This document shows positions 18,493 through 27,179 of a stretch of DNA of 64,000 bases, one piece after another. The notes beneath the pieces are model-generated. The model made no database searches and was not told the DNA's origin. It saw only the letters and a program-made list of their open reading frames with translations. The position numbers were made by a program, and so were the translations under genes. The stretch comes from Burkholderia pyrrocinia. GTDB taxonomy: Bacteria > Pseudomonadota > Gammaproteobacteria > Burkholderiales > Burkholderiaceae. The stretch lies in assembly GCF_001028665.1 (NCBI RefSeq), contig NZ_CP011504.1, positions 2,356,001 to 2,420,000 of the forward strand. Direction: 5' to 3'. Numbering within the stretch: the stretch's first letter is position 1; every line of letters starts with the position of its first letter.

Positions 18493-19023
18493 TCAAGCTT
18501 CGCTCGGCCGGTTCCAGCACGCGCCGACATCGATCGTTTCCATCAGTCGATCGATGTCGAGCAGGGTCAGCATTTGTTCGCCGTCGTCCCCTTCATGGAT
18601 GGCGAGGCCCGTGACGCATTCCGTTTGCATCGCGGTCCCGACCTCCGGCGCGGGGCGGCGAGCGGAGAGATCGATATCGACGACGCCGCTCACCGAGTCG
18701 ACGATCAAACCGATCGCCTGTTCCGCACCGTCGAGTACGATGATGGCGGTCGGTACGGTGTCGCTGATCGGGTCCAGCGAGAACGTCATGCGCAGGTCGA
18801 CGATCGGCATGACGAGGCCGCGCAGGTTGATCGTGCCTTTGACGAACGGCGGCGCATCGGCGGCGGGCGTCGGTTCTACATAGGGGCGAATTTCGCGGAC
18901 ACTCATGATATCGATGCCGTATTCGTCGTCGCCGAGCACGAAAGCGACAAATACCTGCTTGGTCGCGTCGCCGGCACTTTCGCGTACGGGTGTGCTCTCC
19001 GCGATTTCAACTGCTTCCGTCAT
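18493..19023 (-). CDS. cheW: CheW coupling protein
   Basis: CheW links chemoreceptors to the CheA kinase. The 176-residue product shows the CheW beta-barrel motifs: VAFVLGDDEYGIDI, VREI, VKGTINLRGLVMPIVDLR and a GLIVDSVSGV strand. ATG 19023 follows GGAG at a proper distance. It starts 34 bases after the chemoreceptor stop and ends 14 bases before the 139-aa gene. Since no cheA lies nearby, it probably serves the cell-wide array or a kinase encoded elsewhere. Confidence 0.93.
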   Translation of the reverse strand: MTEAVEIAESTPVRESAGDATKQVFVAFVLGDDEYGIDIMSVREIRPYVEPTPAADAPPFVKGTINLRGLVMPIVDLRMTFSLDPISDTVPTAIIVLDGAEQAIGLIVDSVSGVVDIDLSARRPAPEVGTAMQTECVTGLAIHEGDDGEQMLTLLDIDRLMETIDVGACWNRPSEA

Positions 19024-19057
19024 GTCATGCTCCAGAAAATGGATGGTTCGTGCCGTA

Positions 19058-20788
19058 TCAAAAGGCGGTCCAGTCTGCTGCCGCGTCCATCGCGGCACGG
19101 GGTGACGGCGCGCTTGCCTCCGTCACGGGCGTGCGGCCCGGTCGCACCGGCCGTGACACGGCCGCCGTGGTGGCCGCACCCCGGCGCGTCGCCGGCTGGT
19201 CGTAGGCATGGCTATCCACGGACCCGACACGGAAGAACGAGACGGCCTCGGTCAATCGATGGCCCTGATCTTCGAGCGACTTCGACGCGGCCGCCGCTTC
19301 TTCCACCAGTGCCGCGTTCTGTTGCGTGACTTCGTCCATCTGCGTGATCGCGATGTTGACCTGTTCGATCCCGCGACTTTGTTCGGAGGACGCCGCGGCG
19401 ATTTCACCCATGATGTCTGTCACGCGTGCCACGGCCTTCGTCACTTCGGCCATCGTATGGCCCGCATCGTCGGCAAAACGCGAGCCGTCCCGAATCTTCT
19501 GGACGGATGCGCCGATCAACGCCTTGATTTCCTTGGCTGCACTCGATGAACGCTGCGCGAGGCTTCTCACTTCGCTCGCCACGACGGCGAAGCCGCGACC
19601 CTGTTCGCCCGCGCGGGCAGCTTCCACGGCGGCGTTCAGCGCGAGAATATTGGTCTGGAACGCGATGCCCTCGATGATCCCGGTGATCTCGGCTATCTTC
19701 GACGAGCTGTCGCTGATGTCGGTCATGGTTTCCACGACCTGGCTCACCACCGCGCTGCCTTTGTGCGCGACGTCCGACGCACCGTTGGCCAGGGCGCTCG
19801 CCTGTTGCGCGCTCTCCGCGTTCTGACGCACGGTAGCGGTGAGCTGTTCCATGCTCGATGCCGTCTCCTGCAGCGACGCCGCCTGTTGCTCCGTGCGAGA
19901 CGACAGGTCCTGGTTGCCGGACGCGATCTGGCTGGATCCCGTCGCGATGCTGTCCGCGGCGGTACGGACTTGCCCGATCAGCCGGACGAGGCTCGCCTGC
20001 ATCTCGCCCATCGATGCCAGCACGCTGCCCTGCGGCGCGGCCGCGGCGCCGTCCACGGTGCCGAGGTCGCCCGCCGCGACGCGGCGTGTGATGTCGCTCA
20101 GGGCGCCGGGTTCCGCGCCGAGTGCGCGCGTGATGCTGCGCGTGATCAGGAGCGCCGCAACGACGGCGGCGGCGACGGCAGCGAGACAGATGCCGATCAG
20201 CAGCGCGCGGTGTCTGTCGTACTGTTGCGCGGACGCCTGCTTGCTTTCGGCCGCCCGATTGCTTGCGAAGCCGGCGTAGGTGTCGGCTGCTGCGACGAGT
20301 TCCTTCAGTAGGGGCCGGCATTGATCGTCGATCATCGCGATCGCCTGGTCTCGCTGGCCGTGCAACGCAGCGTCGCCGATCGCGACGGCCACCGGGTCAT
20401 ATCGCGATTCGATGCGGTTGATCTCGGCCACCAGCGCGCGGCCTTTCGCCGTCACGTCGGGGTTGGTGGCGATGGCTTCGTTCAGCTGGCGAAGCCGTGC
20501 CTGCACTTCGTCGTGCGCCTGCGTCATCGCAACGCGTTCGGCTTCGATATCGTCGGGCTTCGTCACGAGCACCAGATTACGGACGGCGACCGCGCGACGA
20601 AGTACCGCCGCACGAACTTTTTCGGTCAACTCCGCGCGCGCACGCGCACCGTCGACGTAGTTGGCGAAACTGTCGTTCGCATCCCCGAGCGCACCGAGTG
20701 CGATCACCGAAACCAGAACCACCAGCGCGGCCATCATGCCGAAGGTCAGCGCGAGTTTCGCTCGCACGGTCAATTGTCCGAAGCTCAT
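19058..20788 (-). CDS. Methyl-accepting chemotaxis protein with CheR-tether-like C-terminus
   Basis: This 576-residue receptor has a membrane helix at about residues 14-36, a four-helix-bundle periplasmic domain, a second helix near residues 193-217, HAMP, and a signalling domain with the invariant hairpin tip ([20 protein letters not shown]). The protein ends in DWTAF, which fits the xWxxF pentapeptide that tethers CheR and CheB methylation enzymes in enteric receptors. ATG 20788 is preceded by GGGGAAGA. It heads an operon with cheW and the 139-aa gene. The sigma-54 promoter at 21014-21030 gives a leader of about 215 bases and places the operon under an NtrC-type activator. Confidence 0.93.
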   Translation of the reverse strand: MSFGQLTVRAKLALTFGMMAALVVLVSVIALGALGDANDSFANYVDGARARAELTEKVRAAVLRRAVAVRNLVLVTKPDDIEAERVAMTQAHDEVQARLRQLNEAIATNPDVTAKGRALVAEINRIESRYDPVAVAIGDAALHGQRDQAIAMIDDQCRPLLKELVAAADTYAGFASNRAAESKQASAQQYDRHRALLIGICLAAVAAAVVAALLITRSITRALGAEPGALSDITRRVAAGDLGTVDGAAAAPQGSVLASMGEMQASLVRLIGQVRTAADSIATGSSQIASGNQDLSSRTEQQAASLQETASSMEQLTATVRQNAESAQQASALANGASDVAHKGSAVVSQVVETMTDISDSSSKIAEITGIIEGIAFQTNILALNAAVEAARAGEQGRGFAVVASEVRSLAQRSSSAAKEIKALIGASVQKIRDGSRFADDAGHTMAEVTKAVARVTDIMGEIAAASSEQSRGIEQVNIAITQMDEVTQQNAALVEEAAAASKSLEDQGHRLTEAVSFFRVGSVDSHAYDQPATRRGAATTAAVSRPVRPGRTPVTEASAPSPRAAMDAAADWTAF

Positions 20789-21013
20789 GTTTAGTCTTCC
20801 CCTGTCGTTTGCCCTGGTCGAGCGGTTGTCGTTGTGCTTGTTATGAACGTCGGGTCGGGAAGGCATCGACATGCGTCGACGCTCATCCGCGTCCCGTCGT
20901 TGAAATCACGATCACGCAGGGACCGGTACCGGCTTCGATGTCTTCGCGTGCTGTTTCGCGAAGGATGAGCGCCGCCTGCCCGGTGCGATCCGCGAGATCG
21001 CTCCGGGCAATAC

Positions 21014-21030
21014 ATGCAAGCGGTGTGCCA
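21014..21030 (-). promoter_or_regulatory. Sigma-54 promoter B
   Basis: The minus strand reads TGGCACACCGCTTGCAT, a full consensus match. It drives the chemoreceptor-cheW-139-aa operon. The sequence after the -12 element (TTGCATGTATTGC) is identical to that at promoter A. Confidence 0.87.
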
Positions 21031-21079
21031 CATAAAGGGGACTGTCGGACAAGGCTTTGCGGGCAGCGCGGCAGCGAGA

Positions 21080-21109
21080 CTGTCAACGCATCCGGACACG
21101 CGTGTCCGG
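21080..21109. promoter_or_regulatory. Enhancer-like palindromes B
   Basis: CTGTCAACGCATCCGGACAC (21080-21099) matches sites A and C and lies 49 bases from promoter B. It overlaps a perfect 18-base palindrome, CCGGACACGCGTGTCCGG (21092-21109). Two adjacent sites would suit cooperative binding of an NtrC-type activator. Confidence 0.7.
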
Positions 21110-21119
21110 CAATCCGACG

Positions 21120-22499
21120 CTAGCCGATGTCGAGGTGTGCCATGCGCGTGTACAGCGACTGGCGGCTGATGCCGAGTCGCTTCGCTGCTTCCGCGCGATT
21201 ATCGCCGGTGAGTCCCAGCGTGCGCAGGATCATCTCGCGCTCGACGGCGGCGAGTGCTTCCGACAGCGGACGATTGAGCATCGCGGCAGGCAGCAGCGCG
21301 TCGCGCGAAGGAACACCCGGTTCGTCGAGGAACGCGAGATCGCATCCGGTGACGACGGCGCCGGGCGCGAGCGCATTCACGCGCGCGATCGCGTTGCGCA
21401 GTTCGCGTACGTTGCCCGGCCACGCATACGCGATCAGGCGGCGCTCCGCCTGCACGGACAGCCGCTTCGTCGTAGTCGAGGCCGACGTCGTGTCGAGAAA
21501 ATGGACGGCGAGCGGCGGGATGTCGGCCAGCCGCTCGCGCAGCGGCGGCAGATGAATGGGGATGACGTTGAGTCGGTAAAGCAGGTCTTCGCGAAACGTT
21601 CCGTTCGCGACCATGGTCCGCAGGTCCCGATGGGTTGCCGCAATCACGCGGACGTTCACCGAAATGGACCGGTTGACGCCGAGTGGGGTGACTTGCTGTT
21701 CCTGCAGCACCCGCAGCAGCTTGGCTTGCATGGAGGTCGCCATGTCGCCGACCTCATCCAGAAAAAGCGTGCCGCCATCGGCTTCGACGATTCGGCCGGT
21801 CCGTGCGGCCGTGGCGCCCGTGAAGGCACCTTTGCAATGGCCGAAAAGCTCGCTTTCGAGCAGCTCATGAGGAATCGCCGCGCAATTCACGGCAACGAAC
21901 GGGCCGGCGCTACGCGACGACTCGACGTGGAGCACCCTGGCCGCGACTTCCTTGCCGGTTCCCGTTTCCCCGGTGATGAGAACGGTCGCATCCGACGCTG
22001 CCGCGCGGCCGATACATTTCTGTACTTCGCGCATCGCCGCGCTGATGCCGAGCAAGCGCGGCTCCGCACCGACAGGTTCGTCGAACGCGTCGACGTTCGC
22101 CTGCGCATGGGGAGCGGCATCGGACGGAGGATGGGCCGCGAAGATCCGCTCGAGCAGGCTCGCGATATCGTCGCGGCCGACCGGCTTCGTCAGGTGGTCG
22201 AATGCGCCGAGGCGCATGGCGGCGATCGTGTTGCCGCTACGGGCATAGGCGGTCAGTACCACGACGGGGACCGTCGCGAGTCGAGGGACGCGCCGCAGTT
22301 TCTCGAGCACGGCAATGCCGTCCATGTCGGGCAACCGGATGTCGAGGAATATGCAGGCGGGTTGCAGACCTCGGTCGACGCGGGCGAGCGCGTGCTCGCC
22401 CGTGCCGGCGCATAGGGTTTCGTGACCCAGATCGGTCAGCGTTTCAGACAATCCTTCGCAGAAGGCATCGTCGTCGTCGATCAGCAGGATGGTCGCCAT
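21120..22499 (-). CDS. NtrC-type sigma-54 response regulator
   Basis: The 459-residue product is a bacterial enhancer-binding protein. It has a receiver domain (phospho-acceptor D53, switch T83, K105), an AAA+ domain with Walker A GETGTGKE and the sigma-54 contact loop GAFTGA, and a C-terminal Fis-type helix-turn-helix (EAAKRLGISRQSLYTRM). ATG 22499 is chosen because it begins the receiver domain (MATILLIDDDD) and overlaps the kinase gene. It should activate sigma-54 promoters after phosphorylation. Three such promoters with a shared upstream palindrome lie in the next 6 kb, one directly after its stop, so these are its likely targets. Confidence 0.95.
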   Translation of the reverse strand: MATILLIDDDDAFCEGLSETLTDLGHETLCAGTGEHALARVDRGLQPACIFLDIRLPDMDGIAVLEKLRRVPRLATVPVVVLTAYARSGNTIAAMRLGAFDHLTKPVGRDDIASLLERIFAAHPPSDAAPHAQANVDAFDEPVGAEPRLLGISAAMREVQKCIGRAAASDATVLITGETGTGKEVAARVLHVESSRSAGPFVAVNCAAIPHELLESELFGHCKGAFTGATAARTGRIVEADGGTLFLDEVGDMATSMQAKLLRVLQEQQVTPLGVNRSISVNVRVIAATHRDLRTMVANGTFREDLLYRLNVIPIHLPPLRERLADIPPLAVHFLDTTSASTTTKRLSVQAERRLIAYAWPGNVRELRNAIARVNALAPGAVVTGCDLAFLDEPGVPSRDALLPAAMLNRPLSEALAAVEREMILRTLGLTGDNRAEAAKRLGISRQSLYTRMAHLDIG

Positions 22500-24013
22500 G
22501 GGATATCGATGACAAAGCAAGTAGTAGGGGTGGCGGCGTGACAGGCGTTGCCGCCGTGCGACGCTGCGATCTCTCGAACCAGGGTGAGACCGAGCCCGCA
22601 GCCGCCGGGCCGCGCGCTGACGAAGGGCTCGAAGATGCGCGCGCGCTCGGCTTCGGCAACGCCGGGGCCGTCGTCGGCGACTTCGAGCACGAAGCGTGCG
22701 CCGCATGGTGAAGCGCGGCGGCTGGCCTCGACGTGAACCTTGCCGCCCGGGCGAACGTGCGCCAGCGAATTGACGATCAGATTGTCGAGCGCGCGACGCA
22801 TCTGGGCAGGGTCGAATACGGGGCGATCGGTCGTGTCGCTGGTGAAGGCCGTCGGCATATTGCAGGCCACCGTCAGCGCGACATTCTTGCCGCGCGCGAG
22901 CTCGTCGTGTGTCTGCACGCTTTCCGAAAGCCACGTGGCCGGATCGACCGGCTCCAGGCGCGGCGTAACGGGCTGGGTGAGCGCCAGGAGCCTGGACACC
23001 TGGATTTCGATGCGCTCGATCTGGCCGAGTATCGAGCGCAGCGCCGATTGCTGCCGGCAGGCATCGCCGGCCAGCGCGTTCTCGGCTTTCAATCGCATCG
23101 CGCCAGCCGGATTGCGAATTTCATGCGCAACCTCGGCGGCCAGTGTGCCGAGCAGCGCGACACGATGTGCTTGAGCGAGGCGTATTTCCAGTTCGCTCGC
23201 TTGTTCGCGAGCATTGCGGGTACGCGCAGTACAGCGGTTGAATGCATGCGCGATCCGATCCAGTTCCGGCTCGCCCGGGCAGGGGATGCTGCCGGCGGAA
23301 TCGGCGTCGTCGTTCGAGAGCGCCGTGTCGAGCCGCACGAGTTTGTCGCGCCATGCGCGCAGTGCGAATGCGAGATACAGGGAAACGGCGAACAGAAGCG
23401 CCAGAACGACGGCAAACGTTGCTACGATGGCGTCGCCCTGACGGACCAACATCGATTGCGCGCGCACAAGGGTCCATGCATAGAGCCCGGTATGTCCGTT
23501 CACGGGGCACGCGATCGCGATGACTGCGTCGTGGTGCCTTCCCGCTATTTCGGCGGCGGAGCGCACGCCGGTGGACGCTGCCGAGAGCGCGCTCAGGATC
23601 AGCGGCGTTTCCGCTTCCGGAATGTCGCGCTTGATGCCGCTGCCGGGGTACGACGGAAACGCGTAAGCCAGAAATCCACCGGCACGCTCGGGCGCATTCG
23701 CCGACGGCGCGGAATGCAACGCGCCAGCGTGCCAGAAGCCCCCTTCGATACCCGCGGATGCGGCAAGGGCCGCGTTGAGTACGTCGCGCAACAGTTGAAC
23801 GCTCGGCTCCGTCGCGTGAGGTAACGACAGCGTGTAGTGGGAAGCAATCGCGTCGCACGCGTCGCTCGCGCGCTGCCTGGCGGATGCGATCCGGTGGCCT
23901 TCGGTGCAACTGGCCATTAACCAGACGATTGCGACCAGCGATGCGCACAACGCCGCGGCAAGTGCCCCGAGTAGCGACAATTGCGTTGAAAACCTCGGTC
24001 TGACTAGCGGCAT
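22481..24013 (-). CDS. Membrane sensor histidine kinase
   Basis: The 510-residue product has a membrane helix near residues 10-35, a periplasmic sensor of about 160 residues, a second helix around residues 200-225, a HAMP-like linker, and a kinase core with H-box (VAHEIRNP), N-box (DNLIVNSLAH), G1 (DDGPGV) and G2 (GCGLGL). It should phosphorylate the NtrC-type regulator, whose gene it overlaps by 19 bases. ATG 24013 is the first start that places the signal-anchor helix near the N-terminus; the ribosome binding site is weak and earlier starts up to 24181 remain possible. The cue is unknown. Confidence 0.93.
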   Translation of the reverse strand: MPLVRPRFSTQLSLLGALAAALCASLVAIVWLMASCTEGHRIASARQRASDACDAIASHYTLSLPHATEPSVQLLRDVLNAALAASAGIEGGFWHAGALHSAPSANAPERAGGFLAYAFPSYPGSGIKRDIPEAETPLILSALSAASTGVRSAAEIAGRHHDAVIAIACPVNGHTGLYAWTLVRAQSMLVRQGDAIVATFAVVLALLFAVSLYLAFALRAWRDKLVRLDTALSNDDADSAGSIPCPGEPELDRIAHAFNRCTARTRNAREQASELEIRLAQAHRVALLGTLAAEVAHEIRNPAGAMRLKAENALAGDACRQQSALRSILGQIERIEIQVSRLLALTQPVTPRLEPVDPATWLSESVQTHDELARGKNVALTVACNMPTAFTSDTTDRPVFDPAQMRRALDNLIVNSLAHVRPGGKVHVEASRRASPCGARFVLEVADDGPGVAEAERARIFEPFVSARPGGCGLGLTLVREIAASHGGNACHAATPTTCFVIDIPWRPSC

Positions 24014-24417
24014 GGTCTTGCGTGGAACGGTGCTACGTCGGTGCTCATGGAAATGGTCTGCACAATGCAGGGCAATCGCGTTCGCGTCTGCGTCGACGTT
24101 CGGTCGAGAACAATGGGGTGGCCGTGGGGACGATGTGGCGGGCCATTCTTGTTTGAAGCATGCGATGTATGCGGTACGCACGCACTCGCATCGCTCGTTT
24201 GGCAGGTTTTGTCAGACAACAGCTTCTGAAATGCGACACGTTCCGGCTGTGAAATCAATGTGTCAGGCCGGTTCGTGGTCGTATCCGGAAGTGATCCTTA
24301 TTATCTGAATGGTACAGAAACGTTTTATTTTCGTCTTGTGCGCAATCGTTTGCGTACGTGCGCGATCAATAAAAAGCAATGCGGTCCCGCGTCCGCACCG
24401 GCACGCCGCGCGTGTGG

Positions 24418-24660
24418 AAGTTCAACCTCGGCAAGTTTGCGCGAGCAGCGTAGCGAACATTCGTCGACGCGAGCGGCGGTCGAGTCAATGGCGCCGATGA
24501 TGGGCTGTACGGCGCAGACGCCGCTCGCATTGGGCAAACCAGGTCGATCATGGCGAGCGTGATGGCGTGACCACTGACGAACGCGAACGGCTGAAGGCCG
24601 TGGAGCGCAACGTTAATGAGACGAGGGAATCTGTCGGTTCCATTTTTTTCAGGCCGGCCT
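24418..24660 (+). pseudogene. Remnant of an IS3-family transposase orfA
   Basis: Translated text in two frames matches IS3-family OrfA proteins: first EH...VESMAPMMGCTAQT, then after a frameshift near 24530 the stretch VDHGERDGVTTDERERLKA. In intact elements these segments are the helix-turn-helix and the leucine-zipper linker region. No OrfB (integrase) and no terminal inverted repeats were recognised. It marks past insertion-sequence activity at the edge of the lower-GC patch. Confidence 0.6.
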
Positions 24661-24892
24661 CGGTAACGATCTCGTCATGATGGAACATGCTCCGCGCATC
24701 CACCGGGATATGACGCACGGCCCGGCGCTGGCGCCTTGTCGTCGAAACCGACGAGAAAGTGACCTTAATTCGTATTTCTCTGTGTTGGCACGACGCGAAC
24801 GCACTCCATTCTGCGGAATCCGAATCAACTCATGTGTTGATTTCCATCGAGAGGCTTCCACTGCGCGCCAGATGGGTTGGTGAAATCTCGTG

Positions 24893-24921
24893 TTGACCGC
24901 CAGGGTTAAGTTTCTTTTAAG
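24893..24921 (+). promoter_or_regulatory. Possible promoter of yfdX
   Basis: TTGACC and TTTAAG are separated by 17 bases, a fair match to a sigma-70 promoter, about 100 bases upstream of yfdX. Confidence 0.35.
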
Positions 24922-25022
24922 TCCGCCTTCGTATCTTGTGTTCAGGGCGCGTGAATGATGCAACTGCGTGAGGTCCAGTCCGCCCTACGGGAACAACAAC
25001 GATCAGAGAAGGAGAATTCGAC

Positions 25023-25700
25023 ATGTCCACCCTGAACAGAAAGAAAGTAGCCTTCTGCGTGATGTCGGTCGCATTGCTGGTCTGCGGTACTGTGCCTGCC
25101 GGCTATGCGGTCGCGGCCGTCACCCAGGCAAAGGCCGTCAACCAGGATTTCACGAAACTGTCGCATGCCGGGAATCGGGCCATGATTGACGTCATGATTG
25201 CCCGATCTGCGCTCTTCGACGGCCATCCTGAGGCGGCCACCCATCTGCTGGCCGACGCCAAGACGGCCATGCAGGCGGCGAAGTCCGACAACTCGGCCTT
25301 CATGAAGGCCGAATCGACGCTGAGCGACGCCGCCGGTGCACACGCCAACACGGCTACGAGCAATCAGGCTACGGCATGGCTGCCGGTCGGCGGTGACATG
25401 ACCGTACTGGATGACTTTACCGCCCAGCCGGTCAAGGCCAAGGCAGTCGCCAACGCCAACGCGGCCTTGAAGAAGGGGGACCGCGAAGGGGCGATCAAGG
25501 CGCTGAAACTTGCTGACGTCAATGTCGCCTATACCGTCGACGTCGTTCCACTCGACCAAACTGCCGAGCGTATCGATCAGGCGTCGGCACTGCTGAACGC
25601 GGGCAAGTATTACGAAGCAGGTGTCGTCCTGCACCACGTGCAGGACAGCCAGCGCTTCGATCAACTCGATATTAATGCCGTGCCGGCCACCCGCGGATAA
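25023..25700 (+). CDS. yfdX: YfdX family periplasmic protein
   Basis: YfdX proteins are periplasmic helical proteins linked to acid and antibiotic stress in enterics; their molecular role is not settled. The 225-residue product has a signal peptide (about residues 1-32, AVAA) and the family pattern LSHAGNRAMIDVMIARSALFDG, followed by a second helical repeat with DQTAERIDQASALLNAGKYYEA. A clear AGAAGGAGAA site precedes ATG 25023. It is followed after 6 bases by a small membrane protein gene, so the two are probably one operon. It lies next to a transposase remnant, in line with acquisition by transfer. Confidence 0.8.
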   Translation: MSTLNRKKVAFCVMSVALLVCGTVPAGYAVAAVTQAKAVNQDFTKLSHAGNRAMIDVMIARSALFDGHPEAATHLLADAKTAMQAAKSDNSAFMKAESTLSDAAGAHANTATSNQATAWLPVGGDMTVLDDFTAQPVKAKAVANANAALKKGDREGAIKALKLADVNVAYTVDVVPLDQTAERIDQASALLNAGKYYEAGVVLHHVQDSQRFDQLDINAVPATRG

Positions 25701-25706
25701 ACCATC

Positions 25707-25967
25707 GTGAGCGATACCTCCCATAGCCTGCTAACGTGGATTCTCATCGGCGGTGCGTCAGGCTGCTTTGCCGGGGTGGTCTGGCGTGGACGCCCGTACC
25801 AGATCATTCGCGATATCGTTCTGGGCGTCATGGGCGCATGCGTGGTCTCAGGTATTGCTCATGTCCTAGATTTATCGGTAGCCAACAGCGTGTTTCTCGA
25901 CATTGTCACCTCCACGGCGGGTGCGCTCGTCGCACTCGCCGCAATGCGTCAATTGCGCAAGACCTAG
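25707..25967 (+). CDS. GlsB/YeaQ/YmgE-type small membrane protein
   Basis: The 86-residue product has three hydrophobic helices with glycine-rich starts (WILIGGASGCFAGVV, DIVLGVMGACVVSGI, IVTSTAGALVALAAM), the pattern of the transglycosylase-associated GlsB/YeaQ family of stress-induced membrane proteins. It starts with GTG 25707, 6 bases after the yfdX stop. A shared stress role with YfdX is inferred from this pairing. Confidence 0.75.
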   Translation: MSDTSHSLLTWILIGGASGCFAGVVWRGRPYQIIRDIVLGVMGACVVSGIAHVLDLSVANSVFLDIVTSTAGALVALAAMRQLRKT

Positions 25968-26322
25968 TCTGACGCGCAAGCGGCTGATACGCTCGATACA
26001 CCGATTGTCGTCGCGCGCCGCGCTGCAACCGACGATCGTCAGGCAACTGAGGATGTTACAGGGCGAGAATCCTGCATGCGCCTTCAAGTTCCCCTCCTAA
26101 AAGTACGCGCGCGGCGTTTGTAGAGGTGGCTCCGGCATTTTCTGCTGTGCGCCCCGCAGCATCGGGATCGCGCGTCCGGAGCCGCACACAGATCGACGAT
26201 GACGGTCCCGCGCGATGGAGCACGGGGTTCCCAATGCCGTCGATCACGAGTTCCCTTCAGCAAGTTTGCATTTTGTCGTAAACAACTTGTATGGACCATT
26301 CATCATCGCCTCGGGAACCTCT
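25968..26322. other. Non-coding stretch, nothing recognised
   Basis: No gene with host-like codon use and no clear regulatory motif were found in these 355 bases between the yfdX pair and the broken chemoreceptor gene. Confidence 0.5.
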
Positions 26323-26797
26323 ATGAGAAATATGTAAGGATCTAGCCGCCTGACTATCGGATTCGGGTTATTGACGGTCCTACTGGTGGCAATAGCCGTG
26401 ACCGCGTTTTACGGACTGTGGCAATTGAACCATCAACTTGACGCTATTACGCGAGTAAGCAATACGGAAGCACGGTTGGCAAACCCACTATGCTCATCAA
26501 TACAGGATCGCGCAATCGCCATCCGGAATCTGGCGTTGCTCACTGCCCAGCAAGATATGGCACAGGAAGCCGACCGCATTCCTTGCGCTCAACGCAGCGG
26601 TCGACGCGGCGCGTGCGGATGAGCAGGGACGAGGCTTCGCAGTTGTCGCAGGTGAAGTCCGAACCTTGGCACAACGAAGTGCGGTAGCGGCGAAGGAAAT
26701 CAAGGAGCTCATCGGAACATCGGTATCTCACGTCGCTGCAGGTTCAAATCCGGTTTCGAACGCTGGAGCGACAATGGAGGAGATCGTCCGATCGTAA
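26323..26797 (+). pseudogene. Broken methyl-accepting chemotaxis protein gene
   Basis: The start reads MRNM then a TAA stop, after which the frame continues with a receptor N-terminus (RLTIGFGLLTVLL..., first membrane helix) and part of a four-helix-bundle sensor ([20 protein letters not shown]). Near 26580 a large deletion and frame change join this to the signalling-domain tip ([32 protein letters not shown]), which ends at TAA 26795. The HAMP domain, second helix and most of the signalling domain are missing. This cannot make a working receptor. Confidence 0.85.
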
Positions 26798-27179
26798 GCG
26801 ATCGATAAACGACGCCCCTCGGTCATCAAACGTGTAAGAACGCTCTGATATCCTTCGCCTCTCATTCTGGCTGACCAGGGGAGTAGTGACATGCGTTGGA
26901 TAGTGCCTCTCGTACTGGCGATCGTATGTATGTGTTCCGCGCTGGCTGATCCGGCCGCTTTTAACGCAGGGATAATCCGGCTCAAGGGGGTGAACGAAGC
27001 TGCCCCTTTCAACACGGTGATCTTTTACCCTACGCGTGAGCGCGAGGTTCCGTGGCAAGCGGGCCCGTTCACTGTTGAGGCGACGCGCGATGCTTCGCCT
27101 GTACCGGATGGCCATTTCCCCGTTGTATTGATTTCACATGGACGAGGCGGCGGTCCCTTCAGCCACCGTGAATTGGCCA
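26798..27179 (+). repeat. Inverted duplication, copy 1
   Basis: This segment, covering the upstream region and about the first 96 codons of the hydrolase gene at 26891, is repeated in inverted orientation at 28032-28396 with high identity and one short deletion. Confidence 0.85.

Larger units (their letters stand above)
20789..21119. other. Long leader and sigma-54 promoter region of the receptor operon
   Basis: The segment lies between the chemoreceptor start and the stop of the NtrC-type regulator. It contains promoter B, its palindromes and a transcribed leader of about 215 bases. The leader has no AUG-started reading frame of note. Confidence 0.6.
24014..25022. other. Lower-GC intergenic region with a transposase remnant
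   Basis: About 1 kb without an intact gene. It holds an 11-base palindrome TTGTCAGACAA (24209-24219) upstream of the kinase gene, an IS3-type orfA remnant (about 24418-24660), and a possible promoter for yfdX (24893-24921). Codon bias typical of the host is lost here. Confidence 0.7.

Noticed and set aside
24649..24963. Minus-strand 104-codon frame before yfdX
   Set aside because: No ribosome binding site, no recognisable fold and poor codon bias; the segment more likely holds the yfdX promoter.
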